Assembly (NCBI GenBank): GCA_903868595.1
Contig: CAIPVV010000025.1
Coordinates: forward strand, 94,068 to 158,067
Length of the DNA: 64,000 nt
Direction: 5' to 3'
From: an uncultured Pseudomonadota bacterium
GTDB taxonomy: Bacteria > Pseudomonadota > Gammaproteobacteria > Steroidobacterales > Steroidobacteraceae
Position 1 is the stretch's first letter. Each line of letters starts with the position of its first letter. The notes below the pieces were generated by a model. That model ran no database searches. It was not told the origin of the DNA and worked only from the letters and a program-made list of their open reading frames with translations. Below are positions 55,295-64,000 of the stretch, piece after piece. A program made the translations under genes and the position numbers.

Positions 55295-56221
55295 ATGGTC
55301 GGTCAACGCACTCTCAAGAACAGCATCCGCGCCACGGGCGTGGGGCTGCACACGGGCACCAAGATCTTCATGACCTTGCGGCCCGCAGAGCCCGATTCGG
55401 GCATCGTCTTCCGCCGTGTCGACCTGCCGGGCAACCCGGAAGTTCGCGCGGTCGCCGAGAACGTCGGCGAGACCATGCTCGGCACGACGCTGGTCATGGG
55501 CGAGGCGAAGGTTTCCACCGTCGAGCACCTGCTCTCCGCGATCGCGGGCCTGGGCATCGACAACGCGATCGTCGAGGTCAGCGCCGCCGAGGTGCCGATC
55601 ATGGACGGCAGCGCGGGTCCGTTCGTGTTCCTGCTGCAGTCGGCCGGTATTGCCGAGCAGTCCGTCCCGAAGCGTTTTGTACGGGTAAAAAAGCCCGTGG
55701 AAGTGCGCGACGGCGACAAGTGGGCGCGCTTTGGCCCGTATGACGGCTTCAAGGTGAACTTCGAGATCGAGTTCAACCACCCGATCTTCAAGAAGCACTC
55801 GCAGAAGGCGAGCATGGACTTCTCGACCACCACGTACCTGAAGGAAGTCAGCCGTGCGCGCACCTTCGGGTTCATGCGGGACCTGGAGACCATGCGCGCC
55901 CACAACCTGGCGCTCGGCGGCAACCTCGACAACGCGATCGTGCTGGATGAGTCGCGCGTGCTGAACGAGGACGGTCTGCGTTCGGAAGATGAGTTCGTGA
56001 AGCACAAGATCCTGGACGCGATCGGGGATCTCTACCTGCTGGGGCACAGCCTCATCGGCGAGTTCTCGGGGTACAAGTCCGGCCACGGGCTCAACAATCG
56101 CCTGCTGCGCACCCTGCTGGCCGACCAGTCCGCCTGGGAGGAAGTGACCTTCGAGCGGCCGGAACTGGCGCCGATTTCCTATGTCGAGCCGCGCTCCCTG
56201 CCGGAAGCCTCCAACGGCTGA
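55295..56221 (+). CDS. lpxC: UDP-3-O-acyl-GlcNAc deacetylase
   Basis: A 308-residue zinc enzyme catalysing the committed step of lipid A synthesis. [18 protein letters not shown] at the N-terminus, [17 protein letters not shown] (zinc His), [10 protein letters not shown], and [14 protein letters not shown] (zinc His and Asp) followed by the [11 protein letters not shown] catalytic His are all present. Start ATG 55295 matches E. coli LpxC exactly in register but has no Shine-Dalgarno sequence; the upstream bases are CTCCTTATAT. Confidence 0.97.
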   Translation: MVGQRTLKNSIRATGVGLHTGTKIFMTLRPAEPDSGIVFRRVDLPGNPEVRAVAENVGETMLGTTLVMGEAKVSTVEHLLSAIAGLGIDNAIVEVSAAEVPIMDGSAGPFVFLLQSAGIAEQSVPKRFVRVKKPVEVRDGDKWARFGPYDGFKVNFEIEFNHPIFKKHSQKASMDFSTTTYLKEVSRARTFGFMRDLETMRAHNLALGGNLDNAIVLDESRVLNEDGLRSEDEFVKHKILDAIGDLYLLGHSLIGEFSGYKSGHGLNNRLLRTLLADQSAWEEVTFERPELAPISYVEPRSLPEASNG

Positions 56222-56229
56222 TTTCGGGG

Positions 56230-56249
56230 GTTCCGGCTAGCGCCGGAAC
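56230..56249. terminator. Hairpin between convergent lpxC and DUF721 genes
   Basis: GTTCCGGC-TAGC-GCCGGAAC is a perfect 8-bp stem with a 4-base loop, nine bases after the lpxC stop. The stop codon of the minus-strand DUF721 gene lies at the loop. Confidence 0.6.
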
Positions 56250-56596
56250 TGCCCGCCGGGCATCACTTTCACGGTCAGCCGGTCGCTGTCCTGGGCCTCG
56301 GGCTTGAGGTCCGGGCGGACCTCGGCCAGCGCCAGTTTCAGGCGTCCTGCCCAGGCCGCCGAGTCAACAAAAACAACGACTTCTCCCGGTTTCGCGATCG
56401 CGCTGGCGACGTGTGGCTGCAGCGCCTGGGGCAGCTGCGAGAGCAGCTTTTGACGCAGTGCTTCCACGCCCGCCGCACCCTGCTGGATCGCGGCCAGGGC
56501 ACTGCCCGTGGTGGCGCGCTGCAGCACGTCCCCGAGGGCTCGCGGGCGTCCGGAGCGGGGGCGTCTTGGCTTGTCTCGGGGGGGCTTATTCGGCAT
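56237..56596 (-). CDS. DUF721 (DciA-like) protein
   Basis: A 119-residue basic protein. A Pro/Arg-rich start (MPNKPPRDKPRRPRSG) is followed by LGDVLQRATTGSALAAIQQG and the core EVVVFVDSAAWAGRLKLALAEV, as in DUF721. Members called DciA load or help the replicative helicase DnaB in bacteria without DnaC. Whether this short form does the same is inferred. Placed between lpxC and secA as in xanthomonads, and on the opposite strand. Confidence 0.8.
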   Translation of the reverse strand: MPNKPPRDKPRRPRSGRPRALGDVLQRATTGSALAAIQQGAAGVEALRQKLLSQLPQALQPHVASAIAKPGEVVVFVDSAAWAGRLKLALAEVRPDLKPEAQDSDRLTVKVMPGGQFRR

Positions 56597-56727
56597 AGTC
56601 GTTTCGAATCCAAGGTTACAGGACTTCCGCCGGGCCCATCCGCCCCGGGATCCTGCCGCGCAGTCCGCTGCGCCTCCGATCGACCATCCCTCGCTTCCTT
56701 AGTTAAGCGACCGGAGCGCTGACTTCA

Positions 56728-57639
56728 ATGAACCTGTACTTCTTTTCCCAGCGGGCGGGCCTTGCCCGCAACCTGAACCTCTCCCACCCGGTGGCTCTGG
56801 CGGTGATGGGCACGCTGGCCCTGGGCGTACTGGGCGTGGCCTTCCTGCTGGGCCTGCAGCTGGGTGCCGGCAGCACCGCGCACCGGGGCGGCGGGTTTAC
56901 CCAGCTTGCGCGTGACGAGCGGGCGGAGCTGCAGGTGCTGCGGGAACAGGTCCGGGACCGGATCGACGGGCTGGCGCTGCGCGTTGGGCAGATGAACGCG
57001 CAGCTGATCCGCATCGACGCGCTGGGCAAGCGCCTCACGCAGATGGCCAACATCAACAGCCGAGAGTTCAATTTCGACGCACCCCCGGCGCTGGGCGGAC
57101 CGGAAGAGGCGGGCGACTCCGGCCGGGGCGCCGTGCTGCCGGACGTCAACGCGATGATGGACCAGGTGCAGCGTCGCATCGAGACCCGCGACGCGCAGCT
57201 GCTGGCGCTGGAGAACGTGATTCTCTCGCGCCGCCTGAACGAGGCGATCCAGCCCGAGGGCCGGCCGGTGCGGGATGGCTATATCTCTTCTTTTTACGGC
57301 GAGCGCCAGGATCCCTTCGATGGCCACGAGGCGATCCACAGGGGCGTGGATTTCGCCGGTGGTCGCGGTTCGCAGGTCGTGGCGGTCGCCGCCGGCGTGG
57401 TCACCTCCAGTGAATACCGCCAGGGCTACGGTAACTTCATCGAGATCAACCACGGCAACGGCTACGTCACCCGCTACGGGCATAACCAGGTGGGCCTGGT
57501 GAGCGTCGGGCAGACCGTGACCCGGGGCCAGGCGGTCGCGCTGATGGGCTCCAGCGGCCGCTCGACCGGGCCGCATGTGCATTTCGAGGTGCTCAAGGAC
57601 GGGCAGCAGGTCAATCCGCTCGGCTATATCGAGCGCTAG
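56728..57639 (+). CDS. M23-family (LytM) peptidase with coiled coil, membrane-anchored
   Basis: A 303-residue protein. One N-terminal transmembrane helix (about 20-45), a coiled coil (about 60-165), and a LytM domain with zinc ligands in HRGVDFAG and HVHFEV plus YGHNQVG. It is either a peptidoglycan endopeptidase or an EnvC/NlpD-like amidase activator; here the full ligand set H-x3-D, H-x-H is present, so activity is plausible. GAGCG is the only weak ribosome site. Its place between DUF721 and secA is conserved in related bacteria. Confidence 0.88.
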   Translation: MNLYFFSQRAGLARNLNLSHPVALAVMGTLALGVLGVAFLLGLQLGAGSTAHRGGGFTQLARDERAELQVLREQVRDRIDGLALRVGQMNAQLIRIDALGKRLTQMANINSREFNFDAPPALGGPEEAGDSGRGAVLPDVNAMMDQVQRRIETRDAQLLALENVILSRRLNEAIQPEGRPVRDGYISSFYGERQDPFDGHEAIHRGVDFAGGRGSQVVAVAAGVVTSSEYRQGYGNFIEINHGNGYVTRYGHNQVGLVSVGQTVTRGQAVALMGSSGRSTGPHVHFEVLKDGQQVNPLGYIER

Positions 57640-57657
57640 GGGCGGGGAATCCCCGGA

Positions 57658-57676
57658 AAGGGGCCCTGGGCCCCTT
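57658..57676 (+). terminator. Hairpin after the M23 peptidase gene
   Basis: AAGGGGCCC and GGGCCCCTT pair across a one-base loop (or a slightly larger one with fewer pairs), 19 bases after the stop codon. Followed by GCAATCG, no T tract. Confidence 0.5.
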
Positions 57677-57807
57677 GCAATCGCGCCGACGCGAACCATT
57701 TCCCGCTCACGCCCTCCATTTCGTAAAATGGCGCGCCTCCCGGACCGGTGGCCCTAGGGTCGCTGCCCGGGTGTTTTTTATCTGTTTGATTTAGCAAGGA
57801 AAATTCC

Positions 57808-60567
57808 GTGCTTCAGCTTTTGACGCGTGTGTTCGGCAGCCGTAATGAGCGCATCGTGCGGGGTTTTGGGCGCCTTACGCGCGCAACGGGCGAGCTGGAA
57901 TCGCAGGTCCAGGGACTTTCTGACGAGGCCCTGGGGGCCAAGACGCGGGAATTTCGCGACCGCGTCAAGGCGGGGACGAGCCTGGATGAGTTGCTGCCGG
58001 AGGCCTTCGCGGTCGTGCGCGAGACAGCCCGTCGGGTCATGAAGATGCGGCATTTCGATGTGCAGCTGATCGGCGGCATCACGCTACACCAGGGCAAGAT
58101 CGCCGAGATGCGCACCGGCGAGGGCAAGACGCTGATGGCGACGCTGCCGGCGTACCTGAACGCGCTCTCCGGCGAAGGCGTGCACGTCGTGACTGTCAAC
58201 GAGTACCTCGCGCAGCGCGACTCGGACTGGATGACCCCGGTGTACGGCTTCCTGGGCCTCTCGGTCGGCGTGATCAAGAACTCGCAGTCCTCCGAGGAGA
58301 AGCGCGCGGCCTATGCCTGCGACATCACCTACGGCACCAACAACGAATTCGGATTCGACTACCTGCGCGACAACCTGGCCTTCCGCCTGGAGGATCGGGT
58401 CCAGCGCACGCTCTCCTACGCGATTATCGACGAGGTGGACTCGATCCTGATCGACGAGGCGCGTACGCCGCTGATCATCTCCGGCCCCGCCGAGGAGAGC
58501 ACCGAGCTGTACCTGCGCATCAACCAGCTGGTTCCGAAGCTCGTTCGCCAGGAGGCCGAGGACGGCCCGGGCGACTACTCGGTCGACGAGAAGGCCAAGC
58601 AGGTTCACATCACCGAGGACGGGCACGAGCACGTCGAGCAGCTGATGGCGGAGTTCGGGCTGCTGCGCGAGGGCGAGAGCCTCTATGACGCCGGCAACAT
58701 CCGCCTGATGCACCACCTGAACGCGGCCCTGCGCGCCGCCGCGCTGTATCGCCGGGACGTGGAATACATCGTGCGCGGCGGCGAGGTGATCATCGTCGAT
58801 GAGTTTACCGGCCGCACGATGCCGGGACGCCGCTGGTCCGACGGCCTGCACCAGGCTGTGGAGGCCAAGGAAGGCGTGCGGGTGCGGGAGGAGAACCAGA
58901 CGGTTGCCTCCATCACCTTCCAGAACTACTTCCGCCTGTACAAGAAGCTCTCGGGCATGACCGGCACGGCCGACACCGAGGCGCCGGAATTCCTGCAGAT
59001 CTACGGCCTGGAGGTGGTGGTCATCCCCACGCACCGTCCCATGATCCGCAAGGACATGCAGGACTTCGTGTACCTGACGCAGAAGGACAAGTACGAGGCG
59101 ATCATCGAGGACATCAAGGACTGCGCCACACGTGGCCAGCCCGTGCTGGTCGGCACGACGTCCATCGAGACGTCGGAGTTCCTCTCGGGCCTGCTCAAGA
59201 AGCAGAACATCGCGCACCAGGTGCTCAACGCCAAGCAGCATGAGCGCGAGGCGCAGATCGTTGCGCAGGCGGGCCAGCCCTCGGCCGTCACGATCGCCAC
59301 CAACATGGCGGGCCGCGGCACCGATATCCAGCTGGGCGGCAACTACGAAGTGGAGCTGGCGGAGCTGGCAGCGGCCGGCGAGACCATCGACGAGCCGCGC
59401 CGCGAGAGCTTGCGTGCGGAATGGCAGAAGCGCCACGACGTCGTCCTGGCCGCGGGCGGCCTGCACATCATCGGCACCGAGCGCCACGAGTCGCGTCGTA
59501 TCGACAACCAGCTGCGCGGCCGTTCCGGTCGCCAGGGCGACCCCGGATCCAGCCGCTTCTATCTGTCGATGGAAGACACGCTGATGCGTATCTTCGGCGA
59601 CCCGAACCGCACCAAGCGCCTGCTGCAGATCGCCGGCATGAAGGAAGGGGAGGTCATCGAGAGTGGCCTGCTGACCCGCCAGATCGAGAAGGCGCAGCGC
59701 AAGGTGGAGTCGCACAACTTCGACATCCGCAAGCAGCTGCTGCTGTTTGATGACGTCGCGAACGACCAGCGCAAGGTGGTCTACCACCAGCGCACCGAGA
59801 TCCTGGGTGCCCCGGACCTCAAGGATGCCGTGGCCAGCATGCGCGAGGACTCCGTCACCGCGCTGATCGACCAGTTCGTCCCGCGGCAGGCCAGCCCCTC
59901 GGATTGGGACCTGGACGGCCTGGCCGATGCGATCGCGCGTGACTTCAACGCGCAGGTCGAGCCCAAGGCCTGGGTGGAGCAGAACCCGGAGATCGACGAG
60001 GCCAGCTTCCGGCAGCGCGTCATCGACGCGGTGGATGCCGTGTACGAGGAGAAGGTCGTGCGCATCGGGCCGGAGATCATGCGGCAGGTGGAGCGCGACG
60101 TGGTGCTGCGCACCCTGGACCAGCACTGGCGCGATCACCTGGGCGCGATGGATTACCTGCGCCAGGGCATTCACCTGCGCGGCTATGCGCAGAAGGACTA
60201 TCGCTACGAGTACAAGCGAGAGTCCTTCGAGCTCTTCCAGTCGATGCTGGAGCGCGTGAAGCACGAGTCGGCCTCGCTGCTCTCCAAGGTGGAGATCCGC
60301 ACGCAGGAAGACGTCGACCGCGAAGAGGCCGAGCAGCGCGAACGGCTGACGCGTGCACTGCAGGCGCAGCACGCCGAGGCCCAGTCGGTCCTGACGGCGG
60401 CAGCGCAGGCCGAGGCCGCCGCCGCGGCGTTCCCGGGCGCCCCGGAGCTGGGCACCGACGCGCCGGCGCCGTTCGTGCGCGTGGAGCGCAAGGTCGGGCG
60501 CAACGAGCCGTGCCCCTGCGGCTCAGGCAAGAAGTTCAAGCAATGCCACGGTCATCTGGATAGCTAA
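57808..60567 (+). CDS. secA: Preprotein translocase ATPase SecA
   Basis: A 919-residue motor that drives proteins through SecYEG. The Walker A is [13 protein letters not shown], Walker [15 protein letters not shown], motif VI region [14 protein letters not shown], and the C-terminal zinc site [14 protein letters not shown] binds SecB. The GTG start has AAGGA seven bases upstream. Length equals that of typical proteobacterial SecA. A TAAAAT hexamer (57724-57729) may be its -10. Confidence 0.98.
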   Translation: MLQLLTRVFGSRNERIVRGFGRLTRATGELESQVQGLSDEALGAKTREFRDRVKAGTSLDELLPEAFAVVRETARRVMKMRHFDVQLIGGITLHQGKIAEMRTGEGKTLMATLPAYLNALSGEGVHVVTVNEYLAQRDSDWMTPVYGFLGLSVGVIKNSQSSEEKRAAYACDITYGTNNEFGFDYLRDNLAFRLEDRVQRTLSYAIIDEVDSILIDEARTPLIISGPAEESTELYLRINQLVPKLVRQEAEDGPGDYSVDEKAKQVHITEDGHEHVEQLMAEFGLLREGESLYDAGNIRLMHHLNAALRAAALYRRDVEYIVRGGEVIIVDEFTGRTMPGRRWSDGLHQAVEAKEGVRVREENQTVASITFQNYFRLYKKLSGMTGTADTEAPEFLQIYGLEVVVIPTHRPMIRKDMQDFVYLTQKDKYEAIIEDIKDCATRGQPVLVGTTSIETSEFLSGLLKKQNIAHQVLNAKQHEREAQIVAQAGQPSAVTIATNMAGRGTDIQLGGNYEVELAELAAAGETIDEPRRESLRAEWQKRHDVVLAAGGLHIIGTERHESRRIDNQLRGRSGRQGDPGSSRFYLSMEDTLMRIFGDPNRTKRLLQIAGMKEGEVIESGLLTRQIEKAQRKVESHNFDIRKQLLLFDDVANDQRKVVYHQRTEILGAPDLKDAVASMREDSVTALIDQFVPRQASPSDWDLDGLADAIARDFNAQVEPKAWVEQNPEIDEASFRQRVIDAVDAVYEEKVVRIGPEIMRQVERDVVLRTLDQHWRDHLGAMDYLRQGIHLRGYAQKDYRYEYKRESFELFQSMLERVKHESASLLSKVEIRTQEDVDREEAEQRERLTRALQAQHAEAQSVLTAAAQAEAAAAAFPGAPELGTDAPAPFVRVERKVGRNEPCPCGSGKKFKQCHGHLDS

Positions 60568-61144
60568 TTCAGGGTCCCTGACCTCACCGGAGGACTGCCC
60601 GCCCCCGGTCGGGCCGTCGCTTCAGCGGGCCGGCCCTATCGGCCGGCGATGAGTGCCGCGGTTACCCGGCATGCCTGACCGACCGGGCCAGTATTTCCCG
60701 GCCGAACCCCGCGGGCTCCCTTGCGCCCGGTAGCGGCACATCGAACGTGGCCGTCCTGTCTCCGAACGGTGTCGAGAATAAACAACGAGGCTCGGTAGCG
60801 GGTGCCGCAGGGGCTCCCGGCCCAATCCGCGGCAGTGGCGCACCGCGATCCTGCCCTTAAAAGCCGGTTTTCTCAGCAAAAAAACCAGTTGTTTTTGGTA
60901 CCGCGCTCGCCGCCCGATGAACTGCCCTGGCCAGGAGCGGCGGGCAGTGCGGGGGGCTGTTGCCAACGCGCATCCGCGTGTTGCGCAATACCGACGCGAT
61001 CCGACTGGCGGCCGCTGGGTGATACGAGCCGAAACGTCCCGAATACTATTTACAGAAAAAAAGCCGCTAGGTAGATTCAAGCGGCCACGCGTTGTATTGA
61101 CAGCAGCGGCAACAATAAAAAGTCAATTCGCTCAGGGGAAAAGC
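60568..61144. other. Long leader between secA and the TonB receptor gene
   Basis: No gene is seen in 577 bases. The first part has a hairpin (60629-60647). From about 60860 the sequence becomes AT-richer, with A runs (60880-60886 and 61055-61062), TACTAT (61044-61049) as a possible -10, a small hairpin GCCGCT / AGCGGC (61063-61085), and TTGACA at 61097-61102 without a matching -10. Confidence 0.5.
60629..60647 (+). terminator. Hairpin after secA
   Basis: GCCGGCC and GGCCGGC form a 7-bp stem with a 5-base loop, 62 bases after the secA stop. No T tract follows. Confidence 0.4.
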
Positions 61145-63574
61145 ATGTCCAAGTCCGTTCAGGTGTCCTCTCGGTTGGTGTCCGCCGTGCCCACGGCCCT
61201 GGGCGCCACCATGCTTATTGCCATGTCGGTAAGCCAGGCCATTGCCCAGTCCGCAGGCGGAGCCGGTGCGCTGGAGGAAGTCGTGGTCACGGCGCAGTTC
61301 CGTCAGCAGAACCTTCAGCAGACGCCGATCGCGATTACCGCAGTCAATGCCGCGATGCTCGAGCAGCGCAACCAGTCGGACATCACGCAAGTTGCCGCAC
61401 AGGCACCGAATGTGACGCTGACCCAGAATGGCGCGGCCTTTGGATCCTCCATGTCCGCCTACATCCGCGGTGTCGGCCAGACGGACTTCAATCTGGCTCT
61501 TGAGCCGGGTGTCGGTATCTACGTCGATGACGTTTACTACTCGACGGTTACGGGCTCGCTTTTGGATCTGGTAGACCTGGATCGCGTGGAAGTCATGCGC
61601 GGTCCGCAGGGCACGCTGGCCGGCAAGAATTCGATCGGCGGCGCCATCAAGCTGTTCTCCAAGAAGCCCATGGGTGATGACACCGGCTATATCGAGATCA
61701 CCAAGGGAAGTCTGAACCGCGTGGATGCGCGCGGCGCGGCAGACTTCACGCTCGTCCAGGACACGCTGTTTGCAAGGGCCTCGTTCTCGAGCAAGCACCA
61801 TGATGGCTATGTCACGGACGTGGATTACGGCTGCACGCACCCGGGCTCCAACGTGCCGGTGCACGATCAGGGCGATGGCTGCACGATCGGCCGCCAGGGC
61901 GATCAGGCCTATAACGCGGCGCGCCTGGAGCTGCGCTGGCTGGCCTCTGACTCGGTGGAAGTGAACCTCTCCGGCGACGTTACCAGCGATAAGTCCGGCG
62001 TGCCGGCCACGACCTTGCTTAACATCGCCCCGGGTCTGGGCACGCTCACCTACACCAAGGGTGTCAACGGCTCGCCGGTGTTTTTTGGCACGAACTTCAT
62101 TCCCTACGGCGCAGCCTCGACCGATCCGAACCACCCGAACAACCCGTACTTGACTTATGCGACGTTTACGTCGACGGCCTGTTCGGTAATCTTTGGCTGC
62201 GATCCGTATGCACCGATCTCCGTGCCCCCGATCAATCACCTCAACAGCTCGGGTTTGAGTGCCAACATTCAGTGGAAGATCAACGACAGCATGACCTTGA
62301 CGTCCGTTTCGGCCTACCGAACGCTGTGGAACCAGTTCGCCGAGCAGACAGATTCCTCGCCAATTGGCGTGGAGATCCTGCTCGAGATGCAGCGCCACAA
62401 GCAGTTTACGCAGGAACTGCGCCTGTCCGGAAAGGCGTCCAACCTGGACTACACGATTGGCGGCTTCTACCTGACTGGCAACGGTGGTCTCAACGCACGC
62501 GTCGGACTGCCGTGGGTCAAGTTTGACTTTATCCATGGTCCCGACTCGACGCCGGCCGAGACCAAGGCGGTCTTTGCCAACGCCGAATATCACGTCACGG
62601 ATCAGTTCAGCATCGATGGTGGCGTGCGATATTCGGACGAGAAGAAGGACTACACCTACTTCCGCCACAATGGGGATGGGTCGCTCATCACCGACCCAGC
62701 AGGTTGGAACGGACTGGTACAGAACGTCAATAATTCCACTGCACATTTCCAGGGAACCCATACGGACTATCGCCTGGCGCTGCAGTACCAGATCGACCCG
62801 GACATGATGGTCTATTTGCAGACGTCGACCGGATACAAGGGCGGCGGCGTTGATCCGCGTCCGTTCTACCCGTCGCAGGACAAGGCCTTTGCGCCCGAGA
62901 CGATGACGGCCTACGAGGCGGGCTTTAAGAGCTACCTGTTCAACCGGACACTCCGCCTGAATGCGGCGGTGTTCTACAACAACTACAAGGATATTCAGCT
63001 GACGCTGAGTAACTGTCCGGAGCCGCCGGTTAATGGGGTCCAGTATCCCGCTGCACCATGCGCCCTGCCGGCCAACGTGGGGTCTGCTCATATCAAGGGT
63101 GCGGAGCTTGAGATCGAGGCCCATCCGATGGGCGGCCTGGAGCTGGACGCATCCGCCAGCTATCTCAACTTCGAGTACTACTCTCTGACAGGTGGCCCGA
63201 CCGTGGGCGTGACCACCAGCATGATCACGCCGTACACGCCAACGAAGAAGGCGAGCGTGGGCGTGCAGTACGAGATACCGGTGGGTGCCGGAACGTTGAC
63301 GCCACGCCTCGACGTGACCTACCAGGGCAGCGAGTTCACCACCGCGATCAATGACCCGGTCTGGGGCCAGATCCCTTCCTATACAGTGTCCAACGCACAC
63401 CTGACCTGGAAGGATGGCGACGGGAAGTGGCAGTCGCAGCTCAACGTCAGCAACCTCACGAACAAGCTGTATTACCTATCGCTTTTCGGTGGCAACACCG
63501 GCGCGGGCTATCTCTCCGGTACGCCGGCGATGCCGCGTGAGTGGTCGATTTCGGTGAAGCGCAGCTTCAAGTAG
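61145..63574 (+). CDS. TonB-dependent outer-membrane receptor
   Basis: An 809-residue receptor. After a signal peptide (cleavage near AIAQSAGG) comes a TonB-box-like EEVVVTAQ, the plug domain with SAYIRGVGQTDFNLALEPGVG and VEVMRGPQGTLAGKNSIGGAI, then the 22-strand barrel ending in the terminal aromatic/Phe strand (REWSISVKRSFK). The plug style is that of the sphingomonad/xanthomonad receptors for sugars, aromatics or vitamin-like compounds; the ligand is unknown. ATG 61145 has AGGGGA six bases before it; the upstream in-frame extension from 60917 is not supported. Confidence 0.95.
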   Translation: MSKSVQVSSRLVSAVPTALGATMLIAMSVSQAIAQSAGGAGALEEVVVTAQFRQQNLQQTPIAITAVNAAMLEQRNQSDITQVAAQAPNVTLTQNGAAFGSSMSAYIRGVGQTDFNLALEPGVGIYVDDVYYSTVTGSLLDLVDLDRVEVMRGPQGTLAGKNSIGGAIKLFSKKPMGDDTGYIEITKGSLNRVDARGAADFTLVQDTLFARASFSSKHHDGYVTDVDYGCTHPGSNVPVHDQGDGCTIGRQGDQAYNAARLELRWLASDSVEVNLSGDVTSDKSGVPATTLLNIAPGLGTLTYTKGVNGSPVFFGTNFIPYGAASTDPNHPNNPYLTYATFTSTACSVIFGCDPYAPISVPPINHLNSSGLSANIQWKINDSMTLTSVSAYRTLWNQFAEQTDSSPIGVEILLEMQRHKQFTQELRLSGKASNLDYTIGGFYLTGNGGLNARVGLPWVKFDFIHGPDSTPAETKAVFANAEYHVTDQFSIDGGVRYSDEKKDYTYFRHNGDGSLITDPAGWNGLVQNVNNSTAHFQGTHTDYRLALQYQIDPDMMVYLQTSTGYKGGGVDPRPFYPSQDKAFAPETMTAYEAGFKSYLFNRTLRLNAAVFYNNYKDIQLTLSNCPEPPVNGVQYPAAPCALPANVGSAHIKGAELEIEAHPMGGLELDASASYLNFEYYSLTGGPTVGVTTSMITPYTPTKKASVGVQYEIPVGAGTLTPRLDVTYQGSEFTTAINDPVWGQIPSYTVSNAHLTWKDGDGKWQSQLNVSNLTNKLYYLSLFGGNTGAGYLSGTPAMPREWSISVKRSFK

Positions 63575-63590
63575 CACCTGGTCAGAGAAT

Positions 63591-63620
63591 GCCCCGGCCG
63601 CGAGGCCGGGGCTTTTTTTT
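63591..63620 (+). terminator. Rho-independent terminator of the TonB receptor gene
   Basis: GCCCCGGCC-GCGA-GGCCGGGGC, a 9-bp perfect stem with a GCGA loop, followed by eight T. The clearest intrinsic terminator in the window. Confidence 0.93.
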
Positions 63621-64000
63621 GGGGGGAGAAGTTGCCCCTGATTTAATCGATCTTTCTGTGAGTTTCGGCGCCGAGCCCGACGACCGATTCCAAGGATTTC
63701 CGCCGCGTTTTCGCTGCTGGGCTGGCGACCGGAGTCCGCGTTGGTTTCCCCACTGAGGGATGGAAGCGGTCTACGCGGCGACCGCCAGAATGCGAGCGTC
63801 GGGTGGCGGGTCGCCTCGGCGGGATACGCAGCTGCTGCGTCCGCGTGGGCCGACCCACGGGCGGCAGGCAACAATACCAACGAAAACTTTGAAGCTACCG
63901 GTTCGCCCACTGGCCATCTGGTCTTGGATCGGTCCGCGTTGGGGGGGGCTGGCGTTGGTTGGCCAAATGGGCAATGCGGGGGGGGGCGAAGCGGTTAGAC
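63621..64000. other. Unassigned 3' end of the window
   Basis: 380 bases with no supported gene on either strand. Short frames exist but show no family features or good starts. The last 60 bases hold runs of eight and nine G residues. Confidence 0.5.

Noticed and set aside
58084..60372. 762-codon minus-strand frame opposite secA
   Set aside because: Antisense shadow of secA; no domain features and biased composition.
60917..61144. N-terminal extension of the TonB receptor by 76 residues
   Set aside because: It would bury the signal peptide, and ATG 61145 has a proper ribosome binding site.
61067..63400. 777-codon minus-strand frame opposite the TonB receptor
   Set aside because: Antisense to a complete receptor gene; composition is that of a reverse-complement shadow.

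Overview
The window is one continuous, gene-dense, GC-rich stretch of chromosome, most likely from a gammaproteobacterium of the Xanthomonadales / Nevskiales / Steroidobacterales type. That placement is inferred from gene order: mraZ to ftsZ, then lpxC, DUF721, an M23 peptidase and secA; petABC followed by sspAB; and lpoA divergent from rsmI. The outer-membrane biology (LpxC, LpoA, a TonB receptor, an RND pump) and the diaminopimelate-type MurE fit a Gram-negative cell. Several genes use GTG or TTG starts (sspA, sspB, a Rieske oxygenase, the GH3 gene, the RND pump, cbpA, rsmH, ftsL, ftsI, ftsA, secA). I see no tRNA, rRNA, CRISPR array, insertion sequence or prophage gene. The one structural RNA is RNase P RNA.

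Layout. 1-0.5 kb: 3' end of murA. 0.5-1.8 kb: a DegS-like periplasmic protease (minus). 1.9-4.6 kb: petABC, the cytochrome bc1 complex. 4.7-5.7 kb: sspA-sspB. 6.1-7.2 kb: a Rieske oxygenase. 7.2-13.5 kb: a carbohydrate locus with a carboxylesterase and a GH3 glycosidase on minus, divergent from a LacI-family regulator and a FucP-type sugar transporter, with paired operator-like sites between them. 13.5-16.1 kb: a 5'-truncated glyoxalase-fold gene and a DUF4382-like lipoprotein. 16.4-17.7 kb: divergent modE-like and modA genes with no modBC. 17.8-20.5 kb: a cytochrome c / sorbosone-dehydrogenase fusion and an SMP-30-like exported protein. 20.6-24.8 kb: lpoA, rsmI, cbpA-cbpM. 25.0-26.1 kb: an unknown exported protein plus DUF6152. 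26.2-30.5 kb: an RND efflux adaptor and pump. 30.6-31.0 kb: rnpB. 31.1-37.4 kb: an accessory region with an isoquinoline 1-oxidoreductase-type molybdoenzyme and several small or unknown genes. 37.6-55.2 kb: the complete division and cell wall cluster (mraZ, rsmH, ftsL, ftsI, murE, murF, mraY, murD, ftsW, murG, murC, murB, ddl, ftsQ, ftsA, ftsZ). 55.3-60.6 kb: lpxC, DUF721, M23 peptidase, secA. 61.1-63.6 kb: a TonB-dependent receptor with a long gene-free leader. The last 380 bases hold no gene I can support.

How the genes work together. The dcw genes overlap by 1-8 bases almost throughout and sit behind one strong sigma70-like promoter, which is followed at once by three exactly spaced TGGGN repeats, the pattern bound by MraZ. 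They carry out lipid II synthesis (MurC-F, MurB, MraY, MurG, Ddl) and its use at the septum (FtsW, FtsI, FtsL, FtsQ, FtsA, FtsZ). The GH3 / esterase / LacI / FucP genes look like a small regulon for taking up and hydrolysing a beta-glycoside that may carry ester groups. The modE-modA pair and the molybdopterin oxidoreductase may be linked through molybdenum, although they lie 14 kb apart.

I did not find a clearly new multi-gene system. The best leads are the two paralogous exported proteins (24995-25762 and 36605-37378, the first paired with DUF6152), the orphan ModE/ModA pair, the dual operators of the LacI locus, and a low-GC patch with atypical codons inside ftsA.
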